Source: Tubulanus polymorphus
Taxonomy: Eukaryota; Nemertea; Palaeonemertea; Tubulaniformes; Tubulanidae
Assembly: GCF_964204645.1 (NCBI RefSeq)
Contig: NC_134026.1
Location: 21,718,650 to 21,782,649, forward strand
Length of the DNA: 64,000 bases
Direction: 5' to 3'
The first letter of the stretch is position 1, and each line of letters begins with the position of its first letter. The notes below the pieces were generated by a model, which was not told the origin of the DNA, did not search any database, and saw nothing but the letters and a program-made list of their open reading frames with translations. This document shows positions 1 to 13,588 of this stretch, in pieces. Position numbers and translations under genes: made by a program.

Positions 1-3000
1 GGTCGAAGCTCTGATTGGACTGCTGTATGTAACTGACAACATGCGATTGTAACGAATCGACTTTTTGCTGTTGGGTTTGTACGAAATTCCTGAGAAAGCT
101 TTCTTGTCGAGCCATCTGAAAATCATCAAAAATTTCATATTCTAGTTTTTAGTGCCTATTCAGACCTATTCAAGCACGAAAGCTTTTATAGAATTTTAAG
201 AAAAATCAAATATGTTGATACAAAATGTAGAATGCTGTTATATTACACCTACCTGTTCTTTCACCATTGCACTGAGGTCCTGTAAAGCCTGGTGTTGTCC
301 ATCAAATCGTCCTTGAATAGTATCCATCAGAGGTTGATAAAGTGTTTGTCTAAAATTGCCCAAATGCGATATCTGACCAGACTAAGAACAAAAAAATAAA
401 ATTAAAAAAATATTTCATGTTAGAATAAAATTTTTCTATAAAGCATCAGTACGAAATACTTTTCCAAGATTTTACCTGCCGTTGTTGTATTTTATGCGAT
501 AGACTTTCAGTTGTCTGTTGAAGATTCTGTGAATAGCTTTTGTGATGATTTTGTACGAGATCTTTATGTTGATGAACAGCAATTAGAAGAGTTGACGTAG
601 CCTCGGATAACGCTTTCATTTCGTCCCTTCGTTCTTGGATACTTGAATCTACATTGCACGAAACCAACCGAGTTGAGAAGTAACAATTGAGATTATGTTT
701 TTAACCGGGGTCCCTATAGATCAATCACTCCCCCGATACATGTTTCAAAGGAGAAAAATTTCAAGGAAGCGCGGAACGCGAGTACATCAGTGCCTAATTT
801 CATAAGCAAATTTCCATGCTGGACACTACTAAACTTGGTTTCTACTTCGGAAGCCACCTAATAAGGTATCAAAAAGATCCTGGTTCCAACTGAACTGAAT
901 TAGGCAAAGTCCAGTGCACAACCACTTCTAAAGTATCTAGTTGCTTATTTCTCAAAATTGAAGGAGTTTTTTTAAAGGAGTTTCTGGCATTTTGCTCAAA
1001 TTAGGACTTTCCACCACCTTCAAAAGCATTTTCTGTTTAAAAGCAGTTTTCAAGGAATCGTATCAAGGAGTCATCTCATAGGGACTGTGAGAAATCATCG
1101 AAAACTGTCACTGGTTATAAACATTCAAAAATTTCAAATGAGCTACAACAAGGTCTATGCAGGAGTGAATGATTTTTACCTAACATGTGCTGCATCGTCC
1201 GACACCAGTCAGTCTGAGATGAGCTGAACGACTGCAGATCCGCATCGATGGTACCGATATCGCTCGTGAACTTCGATAGAAACCGCGTCTGACACGATTC
1301 ATTTTGCGTCTCGACGCTGCGAAACCGGTCGAGTTTAGCGTGAAGACCGATCACATCGGTCGTCGACTCATCGACCGTTTGTAATAACTGCGACAAAAAA
1401 AAAAGAAACACGTTTACACTAACGTTGATACCGGGATTAATCAAAATACTATAAGAATGATCGTAGATAATAAAGAGGGGGTAATCGCACGGAAAAATCC
1501 TATCTATCCAGTGCAAATCTAGCGAGAGACTTTTCTTCAGGGCTGCTAACCTTTGAAAAGTTCTATCAGTTACAACTGAATTTTTTTAATTGAAATAAAT
1601 ATGTCAGAGAAGATCAAATCAATCAGTATCAATATTAAAGCTCTCAGTAAAATCTTTCATATTTCTATATGCATCAAACAAATCAAATCAGCATTTCTCG
1701 ATCTTACTACATAATTCAAATTCTGGTAGGCCTACTTGAATTCTAATTCTAATTCTAATTGGGAATACACATATGACATTGGGCCAGCGTTGAATATAAT
1801 CACCTCATTAGCTTGTGAATAAAGTGTCTTCTCGGTTTTCACGTGTTCGTTGACGAGATGTTTTTGAGCGTTGCGTTCGTAAATCGTCGTTTGCAGTTTC
1901 GTTTTCGTTTTGTCGAGCGTTTTCGTCGTCTGTTCCAAATTCACAGTCGTCGTGTGCAGCTGTTCGGTCATTTCGTCCAATTCCGCTTTCGTTATATTGA
2001 ATAGATCGGTAATCTTCAAGAATTCGTCGGTCGTCAATTTGATCTTCTCTTCCAGGTCGATTATCACGTCGCGTTGTTGAGAAATTTTTGTGGTCATTTC
2101 GCTGCAAATCAAATCAACGCAAAATGTTTTAACTAGAAATATTTTGATCCGATGATCAAACTTGACCCGTACTCCTAGAGAAGATGTTATGCCCTATGAA
2201 AGAGCAAATACGATCAACTTACTTGTAATTTTCGGTATCCAAATAAATTCCATTCTTTTCTCTGGCGGCTAGCAAATCTTTCCTCAACTTTTCGAGCTCT
2301 TCTGTGTATTCCTACAGTAAGTGTACATTGACATTCATTAGGATCCCGTCGAACAAAAAAATTCTGGATCCAGTTCCACAGTTCTGAGTGTAGATTCGAC
2401 TCCCCAAGTTATAACATTGAAAATTAACTAATTTCAACTCTGTCGTTAAAGCTTAACTCACACTGTGGAACTGGGTCCAGGGAACCGGGCTAAATTGAAA
2501 ATATAAGATTAGTAGAGATAAAAGTAAGTGATATAGGCATTACACGATCCACATTACACACCTTCAATAATGTTTTCTTCGATAATTTCTGATTAACCTC
2601 CGGTCGATTGGTAATATTCTTAGCTCTGTAAGCGTAATCAAGCGTGCTCAACGTTTCCTTTAAAAATAAATCAGATAAACAATCAATACCTAGACTGTGT
2701 AAACGTGTTTCTAAAATAAATGGCCAGCTACGTACTTCTAGGTTAGCCGATGCCGGGGAGATAGTGGCGATGATGGACGTTTTAGTTCGTCCTCCAAGGG
2801 AATCTTGAAGCAATCTCGTCAGTTTACTCTCCCTGAAACAAGAACCAAGCTACATGTAGAGTGGAACCTTCAGGAGACCTGAAAATCTTGTTCCAATATG
2901 ATAGATAACAGGGACTCTCATCACAGATGATGTTCTGTATCAAATTTTCTTAATTCATTGAAGTCTAGTTTGTTATTGCAAATGAAACTTAATTTCATGT

Positions 3001-6000
3001 CGCAACTGGCCAAGCTTTTGATGCCTACCTGTACGGAACGTGTGGCGCGTGTTCCACAAGAGCCGTTATAACGCGTCCCAGGGTCAACAGACTCTGATTG
3101 ATATTACCAGCTTCGCGAGCTTGTTTGTTGATCGCTCCCGACCGTCCGATATTTTCACTACCAGCAAGATCGACCTAAGCATGGAAAATTAACTAAATTG
3201 TTACTGGTGGCAGACCTTAATTGGAGTCAACTTTATCTCAACTTTGGGATTGATTTTTTGGAAGCATGGCTTATAAACATACCAGATTCAGTTTCCCAGT
3301 TTTCAACAGTTCTTCGCCTTCAATGTTGTTCTCTTTTATGTGGATCGTCACAGAGAAAATTGTGTGCGAGCGACTGTAATGAAGACGAAACCTTTATGTT
3401 TTTTCTTACAAACGAAGCTTTTCCTAATCACACGATGTTGGCCATCATCATATAATGGATGCAAATTTTCCTGGACTTTTAGGGGAGACGAACCTGGATC
3501 GTGCATTCATAAGCGTCTCCGCGGTGCGCCTCTTGTGCGCTCCTTTTTCGAGTATCTGATAAACTTCATCCTTGTTGTGCACGACAACTTCATCCAGTCC
3601 TTGGATAACGACCGACCCCTATTGAAAATCAATAAACAACCATCTCAGCATTTTTAAGCCTTAAATTGACGAAAGGTTCAACAACCGAATCGATTTCAGA
3701 CCTTTCTGGCGGAATCTTCGAAAATCCGTAATCGCAACGAGTCGTCTTGATTTTTCAACAAGTCAAAAAGCTCTTCATTGTACAATTCCATGTATGAGAC
3801 GCGAACTGAGTATTCTATATCCTGAAATAGAAGATCAATGATGTTTGATATAATGAAGTAATTTTTTTGCAATTTAATCCCCTGCGGTTCCTGCTCACCA
3901 AGGATTACACTATAAACCATGAGCCGGTTCCATAGTTATGGTTTAGACTTTTAAGACCAATCTAAGACCATTTTAATTCTTTTATAGCTAATCTAACAGC
4001 ATAAAATAAAACCAATCTAAAGATTTTAAAATCACTTTTGGATTTTTGTCTCAACTATGGAACTGGCAACAGATTATTGCATCGTATTATATCATTATTT
4101 TTACATAAGAAGCATTATTTCCAATAGCTAGATTAGAAAACAATTTAAGACACGTTTTCGTTAATGGCACTTTCCTTCAGACCTGAACACTATTCATATT
4201 GTACTAATTTTAGTGTAACTTATTAGTAGGCCGATTGAGCATTGTTGATTAGATTTTCACGGACCTTTTTGGGACTGTTATTCCTTACCCAAAATATGTT
4301 TAGGACACCTAGAAGTGTACAGTCACCAGGATTTTGAATCCAAGAACACCGGATTTACCAGACTATGATGCTCAAGACAATTTAAAATCACTCTTTAAAC
4401 CATTTCTGTCAGATAGATATCCATACGACCATGGTTCGCACAGTAATATGAATTCAAAATTCCCAAGTATTTCATGGGTGATTTTTCAATTTTCCCAAAT
4501 GCAAATGCACACATATCGTCATGCTACAGTCAACATATTAGCGGTGACTGGTTAATAAAGGTGATTTTCAAGGGAAACTGCTGAAGAAAGTTGCCCTTGG
4601 CAAATGCAATTTGTGAAATGTAATGAATTTTCCAAATACTTCCCTGATATGAGGAAGATTTTTCAAATTCCCAAATATTTCCAAACCGGGAATTATTATT
4701 TAAAAATTCCCAAGTTTTCCCAATTTCCCTGTTCTGTGGGAACCATGTACGACAGAGTTATGTCAAAATCTTTTACCTGTTGTTGAAGGCGATGAAACAA
4801 CTGATTCATTGTTCTTGGCACGATACCAGCTAGAGGGTCGTCCTCCCAGGATAAATCACAATCAGGACTTCTTTCACCTTCCATCGTAAAAGTTTTACCG
4901 GTTCCAGTCTGCCCGTATCTACCAGAAAAACGACATGGATAAATATTAACTTGTTAACTTTATGGTCTTTCTCCACAAATTGTAATTGCAATTGTAAATC
5001 AATAAAGCTAACAGACAGCATAACCCATAGGATGTACATGTATCAATACAATGACAATTGATCTCAGGGATGAAAATGGCCCATATTGAAAGTCGGAAAA
5101 TATTTTCAAAAAAAAAAAGAATTTTTTTAGGGAACAAAAATCAGTAACTTTTAGCCAAAAAACTTACTTCCTTTTGGTCAAAATGTTAATAGTTTGGGCC
5201 TGAATTATAGCCGCTTTTTGAATGAGACGCCATATTGGTTTCTCCGACTCCACAGTTGTACTAACAACTGCCAAAAACCGTCTTAAGGAGCGCTCCGATG
5301 TGACGCCCGCGATTGAGGTGATTAAAGCGATTGAGGTGATTTACACTGTTCTCAGGAACAAAGAAAATGTTACAAAAGGTCGGAAATCTGTCTATGGTCG
5401 GAAGATTTTCATCCCTGTGATCTACTCTCAAACATTTTTCTTAATAAAATCCTCGGCTCATAACTTACGCAAATATGGTGCAGTTATATCCGAGCAGAAC
5501 TTCATCGAGAATTGGTAAAACTACTGATTTGTAGAGTTCGATTTGTTTCGAATTCGGTCCGAACACTTTGTCGAACGTGAATGTCTTCGACGTCGACGCC
5601 AGATGAGGCTTCTCTTGTATGAAGATTTCCTTCTTATCGGGCCGACATTCAATGACCGAAAAACATCCATTTTTTCGCTCATAGTTGTTCATAGGTCTGA
5701 AAATTGACAAAACGAATATAGTTACACAATATTTCGGATTCGAAAATCGTTGGGAGAATTTTCCGAAACGCGGATTGTATCGGGCACATGTTTCACAAAG
5801 TCAGACACAAAGAATCAGGGAAATCGAATGAAGTTTTGCCAATCCACAGAAAATTTTCTCAATGTCGTTAATAGTGACAAGTATCAGGTCGGAATCTATT
5901 CCGATAGTTATAAAGGCAGGTTTTGGATTTCTTCCAACCCTCAAGTGCATTCTTATGGATCGAATTCCGTGGTTGTGGGTAAGAGTTAACTCATGAATTG

Positions 6001-6228
6001 AAATTAGTTCATTTTCGATGAGTTAACTCAGGGTCAAATCATCACTCAGAATTGTGGACCCGGGCAACGGTGCTTTATTTTGGAACAGAATATACACTAG
6101 ACATATTCCAAAGTTGGAATATGTGTTAATCAAAACCTGCCTAGGTCCAGAAACTTTGAAACTGACCTGCATCGCACAACTGAATGAATGTGCTGATTCT
6201 TTTCTTTTTCCTGTCTTCTCGGGGCCAT
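1..6228 (-). CDS. KIF11: Kinesin-5 motor protein (Eg5/KIF11 family), 3' end beyond window
   Basis: Plus-end directed mitotic kinesin that slides antiparallel spindle microtubules. Fifteen coding exons join in phase with GT-AG borders: 6228-6167, 5696-5469, 4918-4777, 3821-3702, 3618-3494, 3373-3283, 3174-3029, 2832-2736, 2657-2562, 2311-2223, 2101-1804, 1387-1180, 648-476, 381-253, 115-<1. The start was chosen at 6228 because the first exon then reads into VVRCRP, the conserved beginning of the motor. Visible motifs are P-loop GQTGTGKT (about residues 99-106), switch I SSRSH (225-229), switch II LVDLAGSE (256-263) and the NRPEVNQKL neck linker (354-362). Coiled-coil stalk follows ([10 protein letters not shown]..., LHAKLDR). 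About 706 of an expected 1,050 residues are present; the tail with the BimC box lies left of the window. Family assignment is firm; KIF11 rests on motor and neck resemblance. Confidence 0.93.
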
Positions 6229-8689
6229 ATTGTTGTCGTTGTTGCCGTTAGATATCAGTAATAAAAGCGACTACGATTTCTTCTTTCTTTCTACTCGTAT
6301 CATATCATTATCAAATAACCCTGCAAATACAAGATTTTATTTTTACAATAATGAGTATAATTTCGATTCTCAAAAGGCAATATAAATCCCATTTTACTTC
6401 ATCAGTTCAGCGAACTTAGAATTCGATGATTAAATATGATTTCTTTACAACTTTTACATATTTTCCTGCATTTTCATGTGTATGCAAAGAATAAAGATGG
6501 GACTGGCAATTAATGAAAAAATATCTCTCTTCTTCTGATGATGGCTAAAGTAAATGTGTCAACTTAAAAATCATTCACTCTTTCACATAGCCTATTTACT
6601 TCTACTAATAATAATATCGACAGAGAAAGTTTCTCAGAAAAAAATGTCGGTTTTTTCTTCTAGAAATAAAATGTCCTCGATCCAAGCCTAACAAACATAA
6701 CACTAACAGCCAAAAGTTAGAACTTTCACCATACACGACTAACTACAGTCGAAAATTACTGTCCAGTTTGAATAATTATTAAATACCTCTCCAGTTTGAG
6801 CATAAAAATTGCGCTCAAACGGATGACAAAATTATCCATCATTTTTAAATCACCCGCTCCCGCTCCTTCCGTCCGGGGATCTGCAGCCAACCGCCATTTT
6901 TATTTTTTCCGTGGGAGGAAAGAGAAAAAGATGCGAACAAATTTCATCGTCTTCGAGTCAACTGTCGAACGTTCGTCAATAATTTGACCGACATAACTAG
7001 CGCAATTAGTTGCTCAAACTTTCTGTTGTATTTCATTTGATATTCATTAAACGAAAATCGGTAAAATAACACTTACAAATTGCTAAATTCGCTGGTCGCT
7101 TCGCCGTCTTTCTTTGGTGGTTCCGAATTTTTGAAAATGGTGCCGCAAAAGCTCTCAGCCAATGACAGCGACTGTCACTTACTTAAGGCGCCACCTGTCA
7201 GCGATCGACGGAAGTAGTCGAGTTCGTGGTTCGAATCCTATTATATTGTTCGTAAGTCCGGAATTGATAATTTCGATTTACATATGGTAGATGCAGTTTG
7301 CAATCGAAAATTGGTTTAAAATCGTTTTATAAACCTCGCTACTGCATTTCATTTTTTTAATGAATAGGTTTATGGATCGTTCGATCCCAGGTTTTTTTAT
7401 TACCGTTACGTAGCCTACACGCCTAATTAGTTCGAATTCCGGCGTCTATCCTATCTCGATAAAATTTTTTTAAATCGAAAAATGGTTTTAGAACAATTTC
7501 GTCACAAATTCTTTGTTTTACGCTTCATAACAGATTAAGTGAGAAATTTTCATCATTTGGTGTTCAAAGGAGCGCGCCACCGTGTGAGCAATGACAAAAC
7601 TCATGCAATGATAAAGATCAATCTTTACTGCTATGCACCTTTCGGATCCTACCAGGCCCAAGGACTGGACAAAAATATGCAATTTTCCAGCTAAAACGAT
7701 GACACTGTAAACTTGTCCTAACCTAACACTGGCGATTGAACTGACGAACTAATATTGACATTTATTCCTGGAAATGCGTGTATTGGAAACACCTGCGGCG
7801 ATCATTAAGTTGACCCAATGAGACAATGACCTTGACTACAAAATAACCTTTTTTCTTAGATTGCTAGAAGCTATCCAATATTATAGGTCAGTGATGAACA
7901 CGAAACTATCGAAGGATCGAGACTGAACCAGAGATCAAGTTGATCGAGACGCGTAGTGACGCGCGCTTATAATTATTGCGGTACGAGTCACAGGCCCAGC
8001 CGTACCCCAGGGTTCACCCAGCACTGATTGTCTCCACCAGTGATCTCCGTCGCTCTACGATCCTACTAGCGTAACCAACCATTGTGTGGTACATCAGACA
8101 TTAAGATTTTTGGTGAAACCCAGGGGTGCATTGGGAACGAACGCAAAAAAAATCTCGATTTCCATAAAATTTTGTCAAAGAAAATTTCTTAGACTTTATT
8201 TCATATCTCTCTTCCTTTGCACTTGCTCACATTCATATTTAACTATGATATCTATAGACTGTATCAACTTGCCAGTATCCATAAACGAAGGATAGACTCC
8301 ATAGTGTTTGGATTAATAGACCTAATACAAACTTATTCATAATATGTTTCGAGGATTTACATTTTTCAATGACATTTTTATATGAATTCACTAAAATTTG
8401 GCCGAAAATGCATCTAGGAGTACGTTTTTTTTCAAAATTTTCCCCATACCCAATTTGTTGATGGAAATTGGAGCTCGCCGTTTCCAATATTAACAACATT
8501 GGGTCTAGGGGGGGGGGGGTGAATAAACATGAGGGATTTCCCTGAAGATCAAAAAATCAATTGGTAAAATACTTTAAATGTGCAGGTAACTTTAAATTTT
8601 ACTATTTCCACTTTGAGCAAATTTTGATAGTTTGCTCAATTCCAGATTTTGTTGAAATTTTTCCTTTTGAAAAAAATAATTACGCTAAT
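6229..8689. other. Intergenic region between divergent kinesin-5 and MXD genes
   Basis: No coding exon is supported here. Several short open frames exist but none has splice sites, family motifs or a consistent frame. The kinesin-5 promoter must lie here; a GTAAGT donor on the minus strand at 7071-7076 could end a 5' UTR exon, but I see no good acceptor near 6240. Confidence 0.6.
7077..7180 (-). promoter_or_regulatory. Possible kinesin-5 promoter / 5' UTR exon with TGACAG palindrome
   Basis: On the minus strand this stretch ends in a strong GTAAGT donor and carries an inverted CCAAT box next to a perfect palindrome, TGACAG-CGA-CTGTCA at 7163-7177. TGACAG is the half-site of MEIS/TGIF homeodomain proteins. 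A TTTGAA (CHR-like) hexamer lies about 30 bp away, as in promoters of many G2/M genes. Use as promoter or untranslated exon is inferred. Confidence 0.3.
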
Positions 8690-9051
8690 TTCCTGATTAA
8701 TCGAGTTAGCTAGATTGAGCATCGCATTGATGCAGGGATCGCGTGTGATCAGGCAGCCCACGTGGTTCTCATGTGGCAGGAAATGGAGCACGCGCTGGAT
8801 GAAACGGTTCGCGATTGGCTCGATCGAAATTCGCCGGAAACTTACGAGGCACAATTGACCAATCGCCAAGCTCAATTCGGGTTCGGGTTAGTTCGGGATT
8901 ACCGATGTTAAATTGTAAACAAACCGAGCCGTCGTCGCTGAGTACTTTGAGAGAGCTGTTGGATCGCGCACTGTGTAGACACGGAACTGTCCTTTACTTC
9001 CTAAATCTCTGTGGATTTACATACACCCTACTCACTTTTACGGCTATAAAC
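8690..9051 (+). promoter_or_regulatory. MXD promoter / 5' leader with E-box and CCAAT boxes
   Basis: This GC-richer stretch upstream of the MXD start codon holds a canonical CACGTG E-box at 8759-8764, an inverted CCAAT box at 8814-8818 and a direct CCAAT box at 8859-8863. CACGTG is the binding site of MYC/MAX/MXD dimers, so feedback on this gene is plausible. The reading frame of the MXD start stays open upstream to about 8815 and contains an ATG near 8904, so an N-terminally extended product cannot be excluded. Confidence 0.4.
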
Positions 9052-12000
9052 ATGAGCTTAAACGTATTGCTTCAAGCTGCTGAATACTTAGAACGAAGGG
9101 AACGAGGTAAACTATTGCCTGATCATGATGTTTTCGTAGTGGTTTTTGCGATTTATTATGTAGAAATTAGTAGAGCACTGTGACGTGTGCTGCGCTGTTG
9201 TTTTTTGTGTATTGACGTTTAGGATATATGTACTGTGTACACTGTTGTATTTGCCACGTAGGCAAACCGTTGGATGGACCACTTTCAGTTTAACGACCCA
9301 TGTAAAAACCGCATTGTTTTTTTTTGTAAGAAAAATGGCTGAGAATCTTGCCACTGAGCCAGATCGTGGATTTGAAATATTGATTATGAGTAATTGAAAT
9401 ATTTTCACCGGGAAGGATCTCAAAAGTCCTACTAACTACACCTAAGACCAAAGTCAAACAAATTCTTGCTCTCTCTTTCCATATTTCACAATTTGTTAAG
9501 AAGAATGTTATGCATAGGCCAACATGAAATTAGGTTGAAATGAAATCATGGTTATTGAAATTGTTGATTGTTGCATTTAATCTGCGTTACTAAGGCTTGG
9601 TGACCTATCTGACCTATCATTATTTAATTCCTTCCCTTTTGAGGTGGCTAGGATACTAAACTAATCCTAGGCATGTCCCTGAGTGGACAAATTACTCTAA
9701 GCAAACATCACTGGTATTCGAAATCAAATTTTTAAAGGCGTTTGTGTGTGTTTTATTTCATTTTGATCATTCATTTTCGTAGAAGCCGAACATGGATATG
9801 CAACTACGTTACCAATGCCAACATCTATGGATTATCACTCGCGAAGCAGAAAGATTAAATCGAAAAAATCTCAGGGAAACCGGTAAGAATCTTAGTGTTT
9901 TAGGCCATATTTAGCGTGGGTTAGAATTCTAAAAAGTTGATAGTTCTACGGAAATAATTATAGAACTCGATTGATAAACAAATGTAGCCTACAATGAGAT
10001 CGGGGAATTTTTTTTGTATTGTGCAACGATTTCGAAACTGTCACATGGGAGTGTGTCGGCACGTAGCCTCGAAAAAATTTAGAAAGACTTTATTTCTCTT
10101 TTATCATCCGTTTGCAAATGTGAATCTAAAGCGCTATCACTTTTCTTCCTTTATTAGATCCACGCACAATGAACTAGAAAAGAACAGGTATGTATCTCTT
10201 GATGCTGCTGATTACTGTTTAGGCTACGTGTACGTGTAGCTGGTGGTTTGTGTACATTATGTGCAATGTCAAGGTCGTTTGTGGCACTGAGAGAGTAGAT
10301 AACTGCGCATACTGAAGCTCCGTGTGTTATTGATCTTTAGTGCACTTTGACTTTCTATAATGATGCATCATCATGTTTCACGATGATTGGATGTTGCATG
10401 TTCCGGTGTTTCGATGTGATTTCTTTTCGCATTAATTAATAACATTTCTTCGAAAATTTGTATATTTTCAGGCGTGCGCACCTGAGGTATTGCCTCGAAG
10501 GTCTGAAGGATATAGTGCCTTTGGGGACGGAAACTAGTCGACATACGACGCTAGGATTATTAACCAAAGCGCGGAATTTTATACAGGTTAGTGTGTGGGA
10601 CAAAAAATGAATCGGTGACCCCACATTGTTTGCACTGTGAAAGCCAGTAAAATTCGGTCTATTGTGATTATGTCTGTAAGCTGAAATGGGAATGAGTCTA
10701 TTCTATTGTTCAGAACAGGTTTTGGTTTGTTGCTCAACATACAGACAAGAGTTATATTAGAATTAGCTTTGAAAATAATAGTAATCTTATTTTCGAATAG
10801 AAAATGCCTTTTTCGTTAAGATAACCATTTCGATTGTAGCTCACTGTGTTTATATGTATTATTTGTCTTCTTCCGACACAGTCATTACAGGACAAGGAGC
10901 GAAAACAGTCGTTAATGCGGGAACAATTATATCGGGAACAGCGTTACCTGCGCCGGAGACTAGAACAATTAAAAACCGAGGAAAACCTGCAATATCGCAT
11001 ACGCAATGAACGGAGTATTAGTGAATGCAGCGCTTCCACATCATCCACGTCCACGTCTATTTCTGAATCCGGAGAGTCTGGTAAGCATTCAATATAATAG
11101 CTAGCTAGTTGTAGTTTTAACCGGGTTTTTTACAGGTTTTGGAAAGTTTAAGAAAATGGGAATTTTTTTGAGGCCCTGGAAAAGCTATGTTTGGTTTTTT
11201 TTTTCTGTATCAGAAAATGGTCTCAATATAAAATAGCTATGAATTTTGAATTTTAAGCTATGTCTAAATGTCTTACTACACATTTGATATTAACAAACAC
11301 TTAGTATTGATAATTGGCACTTACTTTGAATGGACCTACATTCATTACCTGTTCAAGGTTGGCAATGTGTAACTTCGGGGTATGGAAAATTAATTTAGGC
11401 AACCTGTAAGAACCCTGTTTAATTGAATCAATAATTGAATACATTAGAGAATTATGTTAGCTACCTGCGCCGCCATGTAGATATGGTACACATTCCTGTA
11501 CATCGGGGTCCAGGTGTCTATAGTTGATTTAGAGCCATCTGTCGTCATCATCAGAGAAAAGTAGGTTATATCATGAGGTGCTCTCTCGCCTTTTTGATAC
11601 CCCTTTGTACCGGGTAGGGCATGCGCCTTTGTCGTTGGGTAGAATCTTTTGTACCCTGCGCGGCTCAAAAACCGGGGTAGATCATCACAATAATGTGAGT
11701 GTACGTTAATTGTTGCAGTGTGCATTCATGAGCGCACTATGAACGTGTGCCGACGTATGCCGGCATGTGGCCTAGATTTCCTGGGCAGGTGATAAATATA
11801 ATGGTCTTTGCGGACAAAGCATTTTTTGTGATGAATGTAGAATGTACCAGTTGGCGGCAAAATCAGTTAAAGCCCATTCTGTAGCGTGCGTCAATAATCT
11901 AAAGCCCAAGCTGTTGTTTTGAAATTGGATTCTATGGCTCGCCGTTTGTTCAGCGACTTTTTTTAAAAGCTTCGCCTTTTTTTTGAAATGCCATTTTTCT

Positions 12001-12132
12001 CTTGCAGATGAAGTAGACATACTGGGGTACAATAGCAATAGTAATCATAGTGACACTGACGACCACAGCAGTACCGGCAGCAGCAGCATGTGTTTCGGAG
12101 CTAGGCACCTGACGATTTCGGAATCTTTATGA
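9052..12132 (+). CDS. MXD: MAX dimerization protein (MXD/MAD family bHLH-zipper repressor)
   Basis: Transcriptional repressor that pairs with MAX on CACGTG sites and recruits SIN3-HDAC, opposing MYC. Six coding exons join in phase: 9052-9106, 9783-9882, 10158-10187, 10472-10586, 10882-11080 and 12008-12132, giving 207 residues (vertebrate MXD proteins are about 206-221). The N-terminus is the SIN3-interaction helix ([17 protein letters not shown], residues 3-19) followed by AEHGYA, diagnostic of MXD. The basic helix-loop-helix starts at [15 protein letters not shown] (53-67) with [13 protein letters not shown] in the loop/helix 2, then a zipper (about 101-131). The tail is serine-rich and acidic ([19 protein letters not shown]). 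Intron positions fall inside the bHLH as in vertebrate MXD genes. Which vertebrate paralogue (MXD1, 3, 4 or MXI1) is closest cannot be decided by eye. Confidence 0.93.
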
Positions 12133-12270
12133 GTATGGTAACCGGATCTAGTAGTCGTGTATATGCAACCTCTGTCTAGATCGAATTCCGTGGATTATTC
12201 TTCACACTTCCATCGTTTTTTTTTTTTGTTGTTTTTTTTTTTGTTAAAAAAATAATATGTTGTTCTGTGT

Positions 12271-12272
12271 AC

Positions 12273-12303
<31 letters not shown>

Positions 12304-12350
12304 ATATATATTGATATGTATTATATATATATGTATATATTGGTATATAT
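12271..12350. repeat. AT-rich dinucleotide repeat
   Basis: Imperfect (AT)n tract with ACAT and TGTAT interruptions, 140 bp after the MXD stop codon. Confidence 0.85.
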
Positions 12351-13091
12351 CATTAGTTTCCTGGCTGGCCACCTGTGGCTTTTCCCTTGGAAAAAAATAA
12401 GAATAATTCGAAATGTTACGCAAACTTCTAGATTCATTCGTTATGCGACATTGTAAACGCACATAATTTTTTGCGCTCGGCCGCTCAAAACTAGTAAGTT
12501 TCTTCGAGGAAAAAGGAAAAGAAAACGATGATAGCCCTTTGTATTTTCCACACTGTTTGATCGTTCGGTCTTCGCACCGGATCATGATTCGTATTCTAGA
12601 CTAGCGGTGCATCATCAAACGAAACGGCAGCAGGACTTCTTCAGAATGTATTATAATATATGATAATTAGATAGGAAAATAGAGAATTTCGGATTATTAT
12701 TTATTTCGCCGAGCCCCTTCACTCTTCGCTGGGTGCTTTAGTTGTTGGTTCTGTACATGTCCGTCCTTCTCGGTTATTTTCGAAATCGTGTTAGTCTAGT
12801 AGTACCCACCATTATCATACTTTGTCGTCTCATAGGAAAATTGAATGGAAATTGCCATCGAAATGCAAATAGCGACTAAACACACTCTCTCTTCGATAAT
12901 ATCTATCTATCATCCCCCTCTGGTAAATATTTGACTAGCAAGCAAATGATTTGCAGATCCAGATTTTGCACCCGCTTTGTGGTTCCAGCACCGACCGTGG
13001 TTCCAGCGCTGGACGGGTAGTTTTGTAAACGTAAATATGTTTAAAAGAAAAACGAAAAAAAAATGTCATTGTTTTCAAAACTTGCCATTCT

Positions 13092-13113
13092 TTGACGACG
13101 TCGACGTCGTCAA
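13092..13113. repeat. 22 bp perfect palindrome
   Basis: TTGACGACGTC followed directly by its reverse complement. It contains two overlapping GACGTC cores like CREB/ATF sites. It lies in the presumed MXD 3' UTR. Confidence 0.8.
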
Positions 13114-13539
13114 CATATCTCTTACGCTCCGCCTTACGAAGGTTGCAGTCATGGACTGATTTCACTTTATAAAGTAGTGCCGGTTGATTAAATAATCTGT
13201 ATACCGTAGTATTGATTCTCCGCGAAGAACAACTCATTCAAACGGAGAAGAAAAAAATACGTTTAATTTATTATCCGCGTGTGCGTCAATGATGATCACG
13301 GGTGGATTAGATATATAAGATAATTGTACATTTCTAAGATCATTCCAGCTACGTATCATCTGGTAGCTTTTTTTTATGAAAAAGAATATATACGAATATT
13401 CAAACGAACGGTGACATTGATGGTGGATTGCGTGTTGGTTATGATGAGAACATTTCTAAATACCAGTCCAAAGGATTTTAATTCACGAAGTAGTAGTATA
13501 CTTGTCGATCAGGCGCGTTGTAGTAGTTTGGCTACCGGT

Positions 13540-13588
13540 GTACAAATAAGTTAGTTGATAATGTTAACTACCGGTAACTTATTTGTAC
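13540..13588. repeat. 14 bp inverted repeat, stem-loop
   Basis: GTACAAATAAGTTA (13540-13553) and its exact complement (13575-13588) flank a 21 nt loop. It would fold as a hairpin in the presumed MXD 3' UTR. Confidence 0.75.

Noticed and set aside
7215-7240. GTGGTTCGAATCCTA, another B-box-like match
   Set aside because: Isolated match without the rest of a tRNA.
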